From assembly GCF_018704125.1 (NCBI RefSeq), contig NZ_JAGTIS010000027.1, positions 1-35,502 on the forward strand: a stretch of DNA of 35,502 nt, in the 5' to 3' direction. The notes beneath the pieces were generated by a model. That model saw only the letters and a list, made by a program, of their open reading frames with translations. It made no database searches and was not told the DNA's origin. Below, one piece after another: positions 7,935 to 15,933 of the stretch; position 1 is the stretch's first letter; every line of letters starts with the position of its first letter. Made by a program: the position numbers and the translations under genes. Origin of the DNA: Metapseudomonas boanensis. Lineage in GTDB: Bacteria; Pseudomonadota; Gammaproteobacteria; Pseudomonadales; Pseudomonadaceae.

Positions 7935-8091
7935 TTCGTGAACGGGAGCTTCTAGTTGAAAGGATGGATTTCGACTGATTCTGGGACAAAAATCCCTTGG
8001 TGATTGCGGCTAGAAGATAATTGGCCAGCTTGCAGTTGTTCCTGCATTGCAGTGCTGCATGGCCGACAATCAGAAGATCGTACGCCGGTTC

Positions 8092-8835
8092 TTAGCGCTT
8101 CACGCAGACAAACAATGCATTCCCGGACGTACCGCCCCAGGGAGTGATCCGTTCGTAGTCATGCTCGAAGACGTGCACCTCGAAGTGTGGCTGCAACAGT
8201 TGCTGAAGCTCGGTGAAACTCAGGGCGACCATGGCGTGTTCGTCCTCCCAGGCCTGGGTCACCCCTGCTGCGGTCCTCTCGATGCTGAGGCGCAGCGCCT
8301 GCCGCTCGCCCTCGCCGCTGTAGTACCAGCCGGAACCGAAGGTAAAGTGGCTGCCCTCGTGCTCCACGGCATGGCGCACAAATGAGCGGTTGTCGATCAG
8401 CCGCTTGTCCACCGCGTTGAAGCAGAACACGCCGTTATCCTCAAGCGCGCCGTGCACGCTGGCCAAGCACACCCGCAGTTGCTCCAGCCCGGCGTTGTAG
8501 TGGATCGAGTAGAGGAAGCAGGTGACCAGATCCAGCGGCTCGCCCACTCGAAATCCCGCCATGTCCTGCCGACTGAACTGTGCCTCGGGACAGCGCAACT
8601 GGGCGATATCCAGCATCGGCTGATTGATGTCCAGGCCGGCACTGCGGTAGCCGAAGTCGAGGAAATGGCGCACGTGCGGCCCGGTGCCACAGGCAAGATC
8701 CAGGTGCCTGCGCCCCTGATTACCGAACAACTGGTGCAGCCGGCGCACGCCGTGGCTCTGCGCCCGGTAGTCGATGTCGGCGCACATCAGGTCGTAGTAA
8801 GTGGACAGGTCGGTGTACAGCGCGTTGGAGGACAT
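8092..8835 (-). CDS. Class I SAM-dependent methyltransferase
   Basis: A 247-residue soluble Rossmann-fold methyltransferase (Methyltransf_25-like). Motif I is LDLACGTGPH near residues 45-54 (SAM glycine loop), followed by the acidic end of strand 2 in AGLDINQPML and motif post-II around QDMAGF. The C-terminal half has YYSGEGERQALRLSIERT and THAW-type strands common in small-molecule methyltransferases. The substrate cannot be read from sequence. It stands alone between a broken gene and a transposase remnant, with no obvious operon partner and no strong ribosome site before the ATG at 8835. Confidence 0.85.
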   Translation of the reverse strand: MSSNALYTDLSTYYDLMCADIDYRAQSHGVRRLHQLFGNQGRRHLDLACGTGPHVRHFLDFGYRSAGLDINQPMLDIAQLRCPEAQFSRQDMAGFRVGEPLDLVTCFLYSIHYNAGLEQLRVCLASVHGALEDNGVFCFNAVDKRLIDNRSFVRHAVEHEGSHFTFGSGWYYSGEGERQALRLSIERTAAGVTQAWEDEHAMVALSFTELQQLLQPHFEVHVFEHDYERITPWGGTSGNALFVCVKR

Positions 8836-8947
8836 AAGCAGCCAGAGGTTTGACGGGGGTTTCCGATCAGCATGGTACCTCAGCCCCGAGCGCTTCCCAC
8901 CGAAAACAGACGTCCCGTACCAGCCGCTGGGAGCTGCTTCTTGCTAG

Positions 8948-9043
8948 ACCAACGCCTTCCTCTCCGAGCGACGGCTGTACGAAGAGGTGCATCTGAACCT
9001 GGCCTATCGCTGGTTCTGCCGGCTGGGCCTGGAAGACGAATAA
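8948..9043 (+). pseudogene. IS1182/IS5-like transposase remnant
   Basis: A 31-codon stretch between two in-frame stops reads LSERRLYEEVHLNLAYRWF then CRLGLEDE. This closely resembles the N-terminal DUF772 region of IS1182/IS5-type transposases (consensus like SERQLCEEI-LNLAYRWF-GL-LDD). The parts before and after are missing or scrambled. It marks an old insertion between the methyltransferase and the ion-channel gene. No other coding signal is visible in 8836-9120. Confidence 0.6.
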
Positions 9044-9120
9044 ATCTATCCCCTTTTCGCGAGTCGTCGGCGACGACAGCATCATGACCGCCAATCAAAA
9101 ATCCTCAGGCAGATCGAGAG

Positions 9121-9819
9121 TCACCTTGTCTGATTCGACGGATAAAGACCGGCAAGCCGTGCTATCAGAACACCAACATAAAAGACGCCTGAGAACTCTT
9201 CGACCATGACAAGTGAGCGGGCGTGGTTGGTCAATGGGAGAACATCACCGTAACCGGTGGTCGTGAGCGTCGTGAAGCTAAAATAGATCAGCTTGAAGAA
9301 AGTGCCAGGCTGTGTGAAGTCGAGGCGGCCGGGGCCGAATGAGCCCGCACTGGATATCTCGACCAGGGCATAGATAAAGGACCAAATGAAGGCCAGCATG
9401 ATGTAACCCGCAAGCGCGCCATGCAGCTTGTCGGCTGTAATTGGTCCCCGCTTGAAAATATAGCGAAGCACTCCACCAAACGAGACGGCAAGAGACACCG
9501 CAAAAGTTATCCCGGCCAGGACAAGAATCGCGATACTTTCAGCCCACAACGCCGTCCATTGAAGGCCAACTCCAACCATCGCCAGACCCAGTTTGAGAAT
9601 GAACCCCCACCGAGTCTGCCTGGTGGCGAGGGCGCCCACGAGTAGCACGATCGAAAACAGAATGCCGAGCAACGTGCGAGCGAATATGCCTTCCTCAAGA
9701 AAGGGAAACAGGAGGATCAATCCTAATAAGAGCAGCAATAGATAGGTGCAGGGCCCTAGGCCAATTACCATCTGAGCTAAATCCTCGTCGGATTCGGCAT
9801 TGTCTTTCGGATTTGTCAT
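9121..9819 (-). CDS. Ion channel with K+ selectivity filter (Ion_trans_2 type)
   Basis: A 232-residue inner-membrane protein. The acidic N-terminus (about 1-20) is followed by hydrophobic segments near 22-40, 47-65, 74-90, 95-115 and 133-153. A pore loop carries TTLTTTGYGD (filter about 186-192), and a last helix lies near 205-222. The GYGD filter identifies a potassium-selective pore. There is no RCK/TrkA regulatory domain, so gating is unknown. The ATG at 9819 follows CAGGA. The gene appears monocistronic. A role in membrane potential or osmotic adjustment is inferred from the family only. Confidence 0.88.
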   Translation of the reverse strand: MTNPKDNAESDEDLAQMVIGLGPCTYLLLLLLGLILLFPFLEEGIFARTLLGILFSIVLLVGALATRQTRWGFILKLGLAMVGVGLQWTALWAESIAILVLAGITFAVSLAVSFGGVLRYIFKRGPITADKLHGALAGYIMLAFIWSFIYALVEISSAGSFGPGRLDFTQPGTFFKLIYFSFTTLTTTGYGDVLPLTNHARSLVMVEEFSGVFYVGVLIARLAGLYPSNQTR

Positions 9820-10184
9820 AGCAGATTCCTGGAGACCGGACTAAGGCTCGTGACTTGACATTGCAAGATTGAGATCTGACTTGGCTTTAGAAGAGTCGGC
9901 GTTGGAAATTCTAGTCGCCAAACTCAGAAATATGGATTGCGCAACGAGCCGAGTCGAGCTTGAAGCAGCCGCCAGGTGGGAAGCGCCAAGGTACAGCCAA
10001 CACGGTGGGAGCTGCCAACAACGCTGCCTTTGCCGAATGAATCCACTCCTGCAAACAGCCAGGTATTCGGCATCCTCCCTGCTGGATACAGGTATCCCAC
10101 TCTCGGGCCCCTTCCCGCGCCAGTCGCCCCTGGAAAGGAAAGGGATGACTCGCCCGGATGGATCGAATCAGGCCTGCAGCCGGT
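9820..10184. other. Intergenic region with a degenerate REP
   Basis: No convincing gene. GCCGAATGAATCCACTCCTG near 10029-10054 resembles the conserved part of a Pseudomonas REP with several substitutions. The region separates the channel and SulP genes, both on the minus strand, so it should hold the channel promoter. I cannot place a confident -35/-10 pair. Confidence 0.4.
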
Positions 10185-11648
10185 TCACAGTCCTGCGCTG
10201 ACCTCGACATGCTGGATTCCGGCACGTCGGAGCAGGTGCTTGCAGCGCTCGGAAAGGTGCACGACGCGAAGATGTTTTCCGGCTTTGGCATAGCGCTCGC
10301 GCAGGGTCGTCAGCGCGGCGATGGCGGAGTAGTCGACGAAGCTCAAGTGACGGCAGTCGAGGGTCACTTGCGGCGGATCGTTGGCCGGGTCGAACAGATT
10401 GAGGAAAGGCGTGGTGGAAGCGAAGAACAGCGTACCGTGCAAAAGATAGAGCTTGCTGCCATCGGCCTCCACATGAGTGTCGGCGTACAGTTCGCGGGCA
10501 TGTTGCCAGGCGAAGTTGAGCGCGGCGATGACGATTCCGCACAGCACAGCCATGGCCAGGTCGGTGAACACCGTGATGACGGTCACCGCGAGGATCACCA
10601 GCACGTCGTGAAACGGCACCCTGTTGAGCACACGCAGTGAGGCCCAGGCGAAAGTCTGCTGTGCTACCACGAACATCACCCCGACCAGGGCAGCCAGCGG
10701 AATGCGCTCGATCAGTGGCGAAAGAAACAGTACGAACAGCAGGATCATCACCCCGGCGACCACGCCGGAGAGGCGACCGCGGCCGCCGGAGCTGAGATTG
10801 ATCATGGTCTGTCCGATCATCGCGCAGCCGCCCATGCCACCAAACAGACCAGACACCATGTTGGCTGCGCCCAGGGTCACGCACTCGCGGTCCGGGTAGC
10901 CCCGACTTTCGGTGATCTCATCGGTGAGGTTCAGCGTCAGCAGGGTTTCCAGCAGGCCGACCAGGGCCATCAACACGGCGTAGGGAGCAATGATGCGCAG
11001 GGTTTCCAGGGTCCAGGGCACCACCGGCAGGGCCGCGCCGGGCAGACCGCCGGCGATGTGCGCCATGTCGCCGAGGGTGCGGGTCGGCAGGTCGATCAGA
11101 TAGACCAGCACGCCGACGCCGAGGATCGCCACCAGCGCCGGCGGCACGGCGCGGGTCAGGCGCGGCAACAGGTAGACGATGGCCATGGTCAGCGCCACCA
11201 GCCCCAGCATCAGGTAAAGCGACGTGCCGCTCAGCCAGGTTTCGCCAGCTTTGAAGTGCTCCAGCTGGGCCAGGGCGATGACGATTGCCAGGCCGTTGAC
11301 GAAGCCGAGCATCACCGGATACGGCACCATCCGCACCAGCTTGCCCAGGCGCAGCAGACCGAAGGCGATCATCACCAGCCCGCCCAGCAACACGGTGGCG
11401 AGCAGGTACTGCACGCCATGCTGTACCACCAGGGCGACGATCACCACGGCCATCGATCCGGCGGCGCCGGACACCATGCCGGGGCGGCCGCCGAACAGGG
11501 CAGTCAGAGTGCAGATGATGAAGGCGCCGTACAGTCCAACCAGCGGATTTAAATGGGCGACCAGAGCAAAGGCGATGCACTCGGGCGCCAGGGCGAATGA
11601 AGTAGTGAGTCCGGCCAGGACATCGGCGCGCAGGCGGGCTGGCTTCAT
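10185..11648 (-). CDS. SulP-family anion transporter with C-terminal STAS domain
   Basis: A 487-residue transporter. The ATG at 11648 is chosen because CAGGAAAG precedes it and the SulP domain begins directly after (LRADVLAGLTTSFALAPECIAFALV, first helix). About 11-14 hydrophobic segments follow to residue 400 or so, including GVMFVVAQQTFAW. The C-terminal 85 residues form a STAS domain with VTLDCRHLSFVDYSAIAAL. SulP proteins move sulfate, bicarbonate or dicarboxylates; this subgroup with PxPEC-like helix 1 is often annotated as a sulfate or bicarbonate transporter, but substrate cannot be fixed here. No linked carbonic anhydrase or sulfate-assimilation gene is present. Confidence 0.88.
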   Translation of the reverse strand: MKPARLRADVLAGLTTSFALAPECIAFALVAHLNPLVGLYGAFIICTLTALFGGRPGMVSGAAGSMAVVIVALVVQHGVQYLLATVLLGGLVMIAFGLLRLGKLVRMVPYPVMLGFVNGLAIVIALAQLEHFKAGETWLSGTSLYLMLGLVALTMAIVYLLPRLTRAVPPALVAILGVGVLVYLIDLPTRTLGDMAHIAGGLPGAALPVVPWTLETLRIIAPYAVLMALVGLLETLLTLNLTDEITESRGYPDRECVTLGAANMVSGLFGGMGGCAMIGQTMINLSSGGRGRLSGVVAGVMILLFVLFLSPLIERIPLAALVGVMFVVAQQTFAWASLRVLNRVPFHDVLVILAVTVITVFTDLAMAVLCGIVIAALNFAWQHARELYADTHVEADGSKLYLLHGTLFFASTTPFLNLFDPANDPPQVTLDCRHLSFVDYSAIAALTTLRERYAKAGKHLRVVHLSERCKHLLRRAGIQHVEVSAGL

Positions 11649-12050
11649 GGCTTTCCTGAGAGGTGGGAGGGGATTACGGAAGGCGACGGATGTTACGGAA
11701 TCGAAAGCGGTCCGGCCAGCCATTCTCCGGGCGACAGCCGTCGGATATGCGGGGGGAAAGGCCTGCCCTGCCAACTCCCCAGGGGCAGCTGCGCCGCCCT
11801 TGGCAAATGAATTGGCTTTGTCTGCGTTAGCTGTTGCCAGGAATCAACGGCCGGGCAGAGAACCTTGCAGCAACAGGGAGACGCCGAACTATTGCTCGCG
11901 GACCGGACCTTTTCGCGAGCAAGCTCGCTCCTACAGGAGAGGCATCACGTTGCACCACTCGACAGAGACAGATCCTATTCATTCGCCCCAACAAGGAAAC
12001 GCGTCGCCTCAAGGGATACGGGTGACTCCGCGCGGTTGGTTGCTCCGCGG
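11649..12050. other. Intergenic region upstream of the SulP gene
   Basis: About 400 bp holding the SulP promoter region and the REP at 11911-11937. No gene is supported: frames on either strand are short and lack ribosome sites or recognisable motifs. Confidence 0.5.
11911..11937. repeat. REP palindrome (canonical Pseudomonas type)
   Basis: GCGAGC (11915-11920), AA, GCTCGC (11923-11928), followed by TCCTACAGG, is the standard Pseudomonas REP of the form TTCGCGAGCAAGCTCGCTCC. It lies in the SulP-RidA intergenic region. Confidence 0.9.
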
Positions 12051-12398
12051 TCATGCGGCTACGAGGTAGCCGAAGACCTGGATCTCGATCAGGCACCCGC
12101 CCAGCCGGCTTTCGACACAGGCGCGCACGGGCTTGCGGTGGCCCTCCAACCAGTGGTCGTACACCTCATTGACCAGGTCGAAGTGCGCATAGTCGGCAAT
12201 CCAGATCTGCACACGAATCAGGTCGTCCTTGGTCACTCCGGCCCGCGCCATGAGTGTGTCGATAGCCGCCAGGGCCTGCCGCGCTTGCTGCTGGACGCCC
12301 AAAGTGAGGTCTTCGGCCACCACACCTGCGGTTTCGAAGTGGCGGCCGTACCTGACCGCCATGGACATCCTGTTGCCTTCGTCGAATCGTTCGATCAT
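12051..12398 (-). CDS. RidA/YjgF-family imine deaminase
   Basis: A 115-residue trimeric Rid-family protein. The C-terminal signature PVRACVESRLGG keeps the Arg of the R-x-C/S-V-E motif that binds the substrate carboxylate in deaminating Rid proteins, and LIEIQVFGYL is the final strand. RidA hydrolyses 2-aminoacrylate, 2-aminocrotonate and related imines formed by PLP enzymes, preventing damage. Here it is the last gene of a same-strand set containing two PLP enzymes able to form such imines, which fits a protective or pathway role. A terminator at 12446-12488 separates it from the aldehyde dehydrogenase, so it may have its own promoter; the ribosome site (AAGG) is weak and rather distant. Confidence 0.88.
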   Translation of the reverse strand: MIERFDEGNRMSMAVRYGRHFETAGVVAEDLTLGVQQQARQALAAIDTLMARAGVTKDDLIRVQIWIADYAHFDLVNEVYDHWLEGHRKPVRACVESRLGGCLIEIQVFGYLVAA

Positions 12399-12445
12399 GT
12401 CGTGTCTGCCTTGCAGTCCATATTGTGGCCCAAGCCGGCCAGCGT

Positions 12446-12488
12446 AAAAAACGCACCGGGCAGCGCTGCGAGCGAACCTGCCCGATGC
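12446..12488 (-). terminator. Rho-independent terminator after the island's aldehyde dehydrogenase
   Basis: CGGGCAG (12457-12463) pairs with CTGCCCG (12478-12484), extended by GCA/TGC. On the minus strand it is followed by six T residues (12451-12446). It lies 38 bp past the aldehyde-dehydrogenase stop. Confidence 0.75.
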
Positions 12489-12525
12489 AAAGGACGACCG
12501 TAACCGGACGTCACCCGACGGTTCT

Positions 12526-13941
12526 TTACAGCTGGTTGATGCACACCACCTTTGGCTGGGTCATTTCCTCGTAGGCGAAGCGCACGCCTTCGCGTCCCAG
12601 GCTGCCGTACTTGAAGCCGCCGAAAGGCATGGCATCGAAGCGGTAATCGGAGGAGTCGTTGATCATCACCCCGCCCGCCTCGATGCGCCGCGCAGCCCCC
12701 AGGGCCTGTTGCAGGTCGTTGGTGAAGATGCCGGCATGCAGGCTGTATTCGGGCTCGTTGGCCAGCGCGATGGCGTCCTCAAGGGTGTCGAAGGGTTCGA
12801 GCACCACTACCGGGGCGAAGACTTCGTTGCGCCACAGGCGACTGCCGTGGTCGACCTTTTCCAGCACGGTGGCGGCATAGCAGGACCCCTTGCGCTGGTG
12901 GCCACAGAGCAGGCGTGCACCCTCCCCCAGGGCTTCGGCAACGACCTGCTCGGTGTTCTGCGCAGCTTGCTCGGTGATCATTGGGCCGATATCGGTGTCC
13001 GGGCTGGCCGGGTTGCCGACGACCAGGCTCCCGGCCAGGGCGACGAAGCGGTCGCGGAACGCTTCATAGATCGAAGCCTGGATCAGCAGTCGTTGCGTGC
13101 CGATACAGTTCTGCCCTGCGGCCCAGAAGGCGCCCGAGGCGCAGGACTCGACGGCGGCCTCGAGGTTGCAATCCGCCATCACGATGACCGGTGCATTGCC
13201 ACCCAGGTCCATGGCCAGCTTTTTCAGGCCGGCGGTACGGGCGATATTTTCTCCAGTAACGAATCCGCCGGTGAAGGAAATCATCCGCACCTCACGAGCG
13301 GCGACCAGGGCCTTCCCCAAGTCCGCGCCGCCGGTGGCCAGGGTGACCACGAACTCCGGCAGCCCCGCTTCCACCAGGCAGCCAACCAGTTTGATTGCAG
13401 ACAGCGGCGCCAGCTCCGACGGCTTGAGGATGACCGCATTGCCGCCCGCAATGGCCGGGCCGAGCTTGTGTGCCACCAGGTTCAGTGGATCGTTGTAGGG
13501 CGTGATCGCCACGATCAGGCCCAGCGGATCACGCGTGAACCAACCCTGGCGGGACTCGGAGCCCTCGTAGGCATCGAAAGGCACCACCTCGCCGGCATTG
13601 CGTCGGGCCTCCTCCGCCGAAAGCTTCAGCGTATTGACGCAGCGTTTGACCTCCTTCTGCGCCTGTCGAATGGTCTTGCCGGCCTCCTGGACGATGAGCC
13701 GAGCGAAGGCTTGCGCGTCCCGTTCGACCAGCTGCGCTGCCTGTTCGAGAATCCGTGCCCGCTGATGGCGCGCCAGCGCGGCACAGGCGCGAGTGCCACG
13801 GCGCGCCTGCTCCAGCAGGCCGGGAACATCCGTCACACCCAGGCATGGCACGGAGCCGATGAGGCTGCCATCGAAAGGATTGAGTACATCGATCTGATCT
13901 TGTGCCACGGCCATCGCTACGGCGAGACGGGATACGTTCAC
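12526..13941 (-). CDS. Aldehyde dehydrogenase paired with homoserine dehydrogenase (candidate aspartate-semialdehyde oxidation)
   Basis: A 471-residue ALDH of the lactaldehyde/phosphonoacetaldehyde-dehydrogenase-like branch. The GTG at 13941 is chosen because GGGGAG lies about 10 nt upstream, right after the preceding gene's stop. Oxyanion Asn is in TPYN (about N150), ILKPSE holds K173, and the nucleophile is in GQNCIG (about C279). The usual general-base Glu of the E-L-G-G motif reads as Asp (AMDLGGNA, about D245), a conservative but notable change. It starts 13 bp after homoserine dehydrogenase, so the two are surely co-translated. The simplest role is oxidation of the semialdehyde made by its neighbour, L-aspartate 4-semialdehyde to L-aspartate. 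This is inference from order; the family alone does not give the substrate. Confidence 0.85.
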   Translation of the reverse strand: MNVSRLAVAMAVAQDQIDVLNPFDGSLIGSVPCLGVTDVPGLLEQARRGTRACAALARHQRARILEQAAQLVERDAQAFARLIVQEAGKTIRQAQKEVKRCVNTLKLSAEEARRNAGEVVPFDAYEGSESRQGWFTRDPLGLIVAITPYNDPLNLVAHKLGPAIAGGNAVILKPSELAPLSAIKLVGCLVEAGLPEFVVTLATGGADLGKALVAAREVRMISFTGGFVTGENIARTAGLKKLAMDLGGNAPVIVMADCNLEAAVESCASGAFWAAGQNCIGTQRLLIQASIYEAFRDRFVALAGSLVVGNPASPDTDIGPMITEQAAQNTEQVVAEALGEGARLLCGHQRKGSCYAATVLEKVDHGSRLWRNEVFAPVVVLEPFDTLEDAIALANEPEYSLHAGIFTNDLQQALGAARRIEAGGVMINDSSDYRFDAMPFGGFKYGSLGREGVRFAYEEMTQPKVVCINQL

Positions 13942-13954
13942 GAGTCTTCTCCCC

Positions 13955-14998
13955 TTATTTCTTCGATACGGACTTGTGGATGGCGACGATGTCCGACAAC
14001 AGCGCAAACGCGGTTTCGATCCGTCCGGCACCCGGGCCGGAGACGGTCACCGCACCCAGCAACTCAGTGTTGAAGGACACGGCGTTGGTCGCGCCGGAGA
14101 TGCCTGCCAGCGGGTGGCTGTTGTCCAGCAGTCTGGCCTCGACGCTGGCGCTGACTGCGCCAGCAGCATTGCGGGTGGCGGAACCAATCAGCTTCCAACG
14201 TTCGCCGCTCTGCTGCGCACGCTCGATATCGGCGGGGCTCAGCGAGGTGATGCCGCTGCAGTTCACATCGTTGACGGTCAGCTTGGCGTCGAGCAGTTCG
14301 TTGGCCAGGATGACCACCTTCAGGCGCACGTCATGTCCCTCTACATCCGCCGTCGGATCGGCCTCTGCATAGCCGAGTTCCTGGGCCTTGCGCACTGCAT
14401 CGGCAAAGCTCAGCCCCTCCTCCATGCGGGTCAGCACGTAGTTCGAGGTCCCGTTGAGGATGCCTTCGAACCCGGTGATCACTGCGCCGGGCAGGGTTTC
14501 CCGGGCCATGCGGATGACCGGGGTGCCGCTCATCACCGAACCCTCGTACTCGAAGCACACGCCGTTGCGCTTGGCCAGCGCCTTGAGCTCATCGGCATGC
14601 AAGGCGATTGGTCCCTTGTTGGTGGTGACTACGTGCTTGCCGCCTTCCAGGGCCCAGCGGCAGAAGGTGGTAGCGGGCTCGCCATCCACCGGATTGGTGA
14701 AGGTGGCCTCGGCGATGATGTCGGCACCGGATTGCTTGATGATGGTTTCGTTGAAAGCCTCGGCGGAACCGCCCGGCAACTGCGCGAAAGCGCCCTTGGA
14801 GCTCGGCAACTTGGCCAGTTCGGCGGCATCCAGCCCGTCACGAGCCATGATCGAGCCAAGGAACAGGTCGGTCACACCGACGATCTTCAGGCTCAAGCCC
14901 AGTTCTTTCCGCCAGCTCTGGTTACGTTCGGCGATCAGTTGCGCCAGGCCACGGTTAACACCACCAAAACCCACCAGTGCGATCTTGTATTCAGTCAT
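13955..14998 (-). CDS. Homoserine dehydrogenase, short form without ACT domain
   Basis: A 347-residue NAD(P)-dependent oxidoreductase interconverting homoserine and aspartate 4-semialdehyde. The ATG at 14998 has GGGAGG 7 nt upstream. The Rossmann loop is GFGGVNRG (about 10-17). The catalytic domain shows TTNKGP (K128), [15 protein letters not shown] (178-192) and [16 protein letters not shown] (212-227) with the catalytic Asp and Lys of the family. The C-terminal ACT domain that gives threonine feedback inhibition in the biosynthetic Pseudomonas enzyme (about 430 residues) is absent, and no aspartokinase or homoserine kinase is nearby. Together with the aldehyde dehydrogenase 13 bp downstream this suggests catabolic use, homoserine to aspartate. 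It follows a 481-bp gap, so it has its own promoter. Confidence 0.9.
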   Translation of the reverse strand: MTEYKIALVGFGGVNRGLAQLIAERNQSWRKELGLSLKIVGVTDLFLGSIMARDGLDAAELAKLPSSKGAFAQLPGGSAEAFNETIIKQSGADIIAEATFTNPVDGEPATTFCRWALEGGKHVVTTNKGPIALHADELKALAKRNGVCFEYEGSVMSGTPVIRMARETLPGAVITGFEGILNGTSNYVLTRMEEGLSFADAVRKAQELGYAEADPTADVEGHDVRLKVVILANELLDAKLTVNDVNCSGITSLSPADIERAQQSGERWKLIGSATRNAAGAVSASVEARLLDNSHPLAGISGATNAVSFNTELLGAVTVSGPGAGRIETAFALLSDIVAIHKSVSKK

Positions 14999-15088
14999 CA
15001 AATTGCCTCCCATTCAGGCAGTTGCTCTATGGACACCAGACTAAGAGGGAGGCCCTGTCAGTTGAATATGGCTATCTGCTGTATTTAT

Positions 15089-15103
15089 TGGTCGTTTTGA
15101 CCA
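15089..15103. promoter_or_regulatory. Dyad upstream of homoserine dehydrogenase
   Basis: TGGTC, GTTTT, GACCA is a perfect 15-bp dyad with AT-rich flanks, about 90 bp upstream of the homoserine dehydrogenase start. Fifteen-bp dyads are typical of Lrp/AsnC sites, and an Lrp-type regulator is encoded next door, but the sequence does not match a known consensus closely. No second copy was found. Confidence 0.35.
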
Positions 15104-15425
15104 TTGATGAAAACTTTCCACAAGCTTGAAAGTTGCGCAGCCGAAAGCCCCAGGCTTGCTGGAAAGTTGAACGGTCTTTACTTGCTGAAATGGGTAATAG
15201 CGACGAAACAGGGAACGGCCACGGCATGGCGCCAAGTTAGATACCGCGGGGCTGCACGGGAGGGTCGATTAAACCAGGCGAGGACTTCTATTCATGTTGG
15301 CCATATCTGTGCGATCAAGCCCTGGAAGTTGGCTAATCGACGAAGGCGATAGCCAAGTAGGTTGGCGTCGGGACTGCAAAACTTGATATCTGGCATGACG
15401 AGGTAAGTGTCTTGGCCAAGGCATG

Positions 15426-15457
15426 TTGGGTTTCGCTCGACTCAGCGCCAACCCACG
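15426..15457. repeat. Palindromic extragenic repeat (TTGGGTTTCGCT type)
   Basis: TGGGTT (15427-15432) pairs with AACCCA (15450-15455), with inner CGCT/AGCG arms. The TTGGGTTTCGCT and CAACCCACG edges resemble a palindrome common in pseudomonad intergenic DNA. It lies just past the Lrp-gene stop and may also slow transcription out of that operon. Confidence 0.5.
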
Positions 15458-15479
15458 CACTATGACTTTCACGTCAAAC

Positions 15480-15917
15480 TCAAATGACGGACGAGAGCAC
15501 GAAAGAGGTGACGGTATTCTCGACTCCGGGCATGGCGGATATCTCCTTCCATACATTGTGGACGCGCTCGGGGCTCGAGGCGCCGACGCGGACCATGAGG
15601 TCGAACTCTCCACTCATCACTTCGCATTGGACGATTTCCGGGATGGCGCCCAAGGCTCGCAAAACTTCGTCCCCGCGCATGCGGTCGTAGCGGTAGACGA
15701 AGATCACGGCGCTGATCTGGGACGATTGCCTGCGTCCGTCGCCCTCAATAATCGTGTAGCCCTGGATGGCTCCGTCACGCTCCAGCCGCTCGATCCGCTG
15801 ACGCACGGCATTGCGCGACAGATTCACCTTGGCAGCCAGCTCGGCGTGGGCGATCCGCGCATTAACGGTGAGTTCCGCCAGGATGCGCTCATCGAGTGGA
15901 TCCAGTATTCGCTTCAT
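15480..15917 (-). CDS. Lrp/AsnC-family transcriptional regulator
   Basis: A 145-residue regulator. The ATG at 15917, 16 bp after the upstream stop, gives the usual start KRILDPLDERILAELTVNAR; a longer in-frame extension lies wholly inside the preceding gene. The HTH (about 5-50) includes AELAAKVNLSRNAVRQRIERLE. The RAM/AsnC ligand domain follows (65-140) with GEFDLMVRV, where an amino acid would bind at the dimer interface. It lies in an operon after the threonine-synthase-like gene and the LysR gene, so the island carries two regulators of different families. It probably senses an amino acid of the pathway and acts on the homoserine dehydrogenase promoter nearby. Confidence 0.9.
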   Translation of the reverse strand: MKRILDPLDERILAELTVNARIAHAELAAKVNLSRNAVRQRIERLERDGAIQGYTIIEGDGRRQSSQISAVIFVYRYDRMRGDEVLRALGAIPEIVQCEVMSGEFDLMVRVGASSPERVHNVWKEISAMPGVENTVTSFVLSSVI

Positions 15918-15933
15918 CGCGCGCCCACCTGCA

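Larger units (their letters stand above)
14999..15479. other. Intergenic region with the homoserine dehydrogenase promoter
   Basis: No gene is supported. It holds the dyad at 15089-15103 and the palindromic repeat at 15426-15457. The DNA near 15060-15130 is AT-richer than its surroundings, as expected for a regulated promoter. I see no riboswitch-like fold I can name. Confidence 0.5.

Noticed and set aside
9869-10201. Possible gene between the K+ channel and SulP genes
   Set aside because: Frames on both strands lack ribosome sites and motifs, and the segment includes a degenerate REP.
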